From NCBI GenBank assembly GCA_963669155.1, contig OZ022591.1:2931297-2995296 (forward strand): a stretch of DNA of 64,000 nucleotides. Reading direction: 5' to 3'. The position numbers and the translations under genes were made by a program. Within the stretch, counting starts at the first letter, position 1. Each line of letters begins with the position of its first letter. Source of the stretch: Arbacia lixula (Eukaryota > Echinodermata > Echinoidea > Arbacioida > Arbaciidae). Shown one piece after another: positions 63,094 through 64,000 of this stretch. The notes below the pieces were generated by a model that saw nothing but the letters and a program-made list of their open reading frames with translations, ran no database searches and was not told the origin of the DNA.

Positions 63094-63311
63094 TTAAAGG
63101 GCATGTACTGTACTGGGAAGGCAAAAAAGCCTTCAAAATGTAATTGTTAGGAATCTTCTTGCCAATGGTCTTAAATTCATGTATTGTCCATTTTAGAAGC
63201 TTGCTAAAAGTTATTTGCCCTCAAATGATCCACATATGGAGTAATTAATGATTAATGATTAAATCCTCAAAATGTTCGGCCCGAACAATTTGAGGATTTG
63301 TGATTTAATCA
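63094..63311. mobile_element. 370-bp TTAA MITE family, left arm and centre only
   Basis: TTAA at 63094-63097, then AGGGCATGTACTGTACTGGG through the centre (AATGTTCGGCCCGAACAATT). It stops at GATTTAATCA, where a polypurine tract begins. Confidence 0.85.
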
Positions 63312-63612
63312 GAAAAAATGAGAAAAGGGAGAATGATAAGAGTGCAGGAGAGAAGATGAAGGAAGGGATGAGAGGTTAAGGAAGGAGACGAACATTTGGA
63401 AAGAAGGAGAAGAAGAATGAAGTGGAGAGTGCGTATGAAGAGGATAATCACATGTATATATGATATAGTGAAGATAAGAGGTGAGGAATAAAGACAGTGA
63501 GACAACGGAACAGGAGTAGAGAGAATACATAGGAGAAGGGTGACAATTACAGGACAGAAATGGTGTGAAGATTAGAATCATGAGGAAAGGGGGGAGGGGG
63601 GGGGGGGGGGGG
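63312..63612. repeat. Polypurine tract ending in a G run
   Basis: A/G-rich, GAAGAGGA-type units, then about 18 G at 63595-63612. The overlapping 160-aa minus-strand frame is low complexity. Confidence 0.8.
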
Positions 63613-64000
63613 TGAAGAAGGTGGTGGGTGGTGGATGATAAAAACGACGTCACAGGAGGCAGCAGCACTTTTCCGAAGATGACTTCGGAGGTTTCAGTAT
63701 GCCGAACGCACATAGTAATATCCGGCGTATATTTTCCATCTGTCCCGGGCAAACATGATAAATCACTTCGCTTTCCTTTCTCGGTTAACATTTTAGAGTA
63801 ACCATCTGGATCTTTGTTATGATAATGACCTAGATATTCTCCACCCCCTGCGTGCGGGATTATGTATCGGATGTTATGGGGCAGAACTCACACCGGATGC
63901 GAGGGGTGGGATTATGAGCTTATGTCAGTTTTGAAGTCGTAGTATTTCCTCATTTTTTAACCCCGTCCGCACAAAAACACTGCCGAATTACAACGGTAAC

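Larger units (their letters stand above)
59343..64000. other. Intergenic right flank
   Basis: No supported gene. Contains the foldback elements at 60352, 60918 and 63094, a polypurine tract from 63312 and a G run. The rest, including the slightly GC-richer last 250 bp, shows nothing assignable. Confidence 0.5.

Noticed and set aside
63309..63791. 160-aa minus-strand open frame
   Set aside because: Mostly complement of the polypurine tract and G run; low complexity.

Overview
This is a eukaryotic, metazoan genomic window: AT-rich, intron-containing, crowded with foldback transposons and microsatellites. Two genes encode close homologues of vertebrate proteins. The mix of clear deuterostome-like orthologues, very dense short inverted-repeat elements and frequent ACATGTA-type runs suggests an echinoderm, most likely a sea urchin. 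That assignment is my inference.

Layout. (1) 1-3996, + strand: the last six coding segments (211 codons) of AP2M1, the mu2 subunit of the clathrin adaptor AP-2; the 5' half lies upstream of the window. (2) 3997-11627: AP2M1 3' flank and intergenic DNA with decayed repeats. (3) 11628-16264, - strand: a complete four-exon PIGP gene (129 aa), a subunit of the GPI-GlcNAc transferase, convergent with AP2M1. Its introns hold several foldback elements and a LINE fragment. (4) 16265-25450: intergenic repeats. (5) 25453-29632: a candidate 4.2-kb TA-flanked element or composite region containing two convincing minus-strand exons of an unrecognised gene and a CpG/CCAAT-rich candidate promoter. (6) 29633-47688: repeats, a CpG-rich candidate 5' exon near 32.2 kb, long polypurine tracts, and most of the palindromic MITEs. 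(7) 47689-56876, + strand: a complete PRDM2 (RIZ)-like gene, five coding exons, 1654 aa, with a PR/SET domain, ten zinc fingers and a single 4.5-kb last coding exon. (8) 56877-64000: 3' UTR and repeat-rich flank.

The three recognised genes do not form a pathway (endocytosis, GPI-anchor synthesis, chromatin/transcription) and are simply neighbours. The most striking observation is that in all three a coding exon edge lies inside a local tandem array. The AP2M1 exon-3 acceptor is repeated upstream in its intron. The PIGP terminal coding sequence with its stop is repeated into the 3' UTR. The PRDM2 first coding exon has its acceptor side repeated upstream and its donor side repeated four times downstream, still carrying intact donor sites. 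Several TTAA-flanked and TA-flanked palindromic element families are also visible. One TTAA element sits cleanly inside a LINE reading frame, and two others abut and share a single TTAA.

Exon boundaries were read by eye from splice consensus, phase continuity and remembered homologues; no alignment or database search was run.
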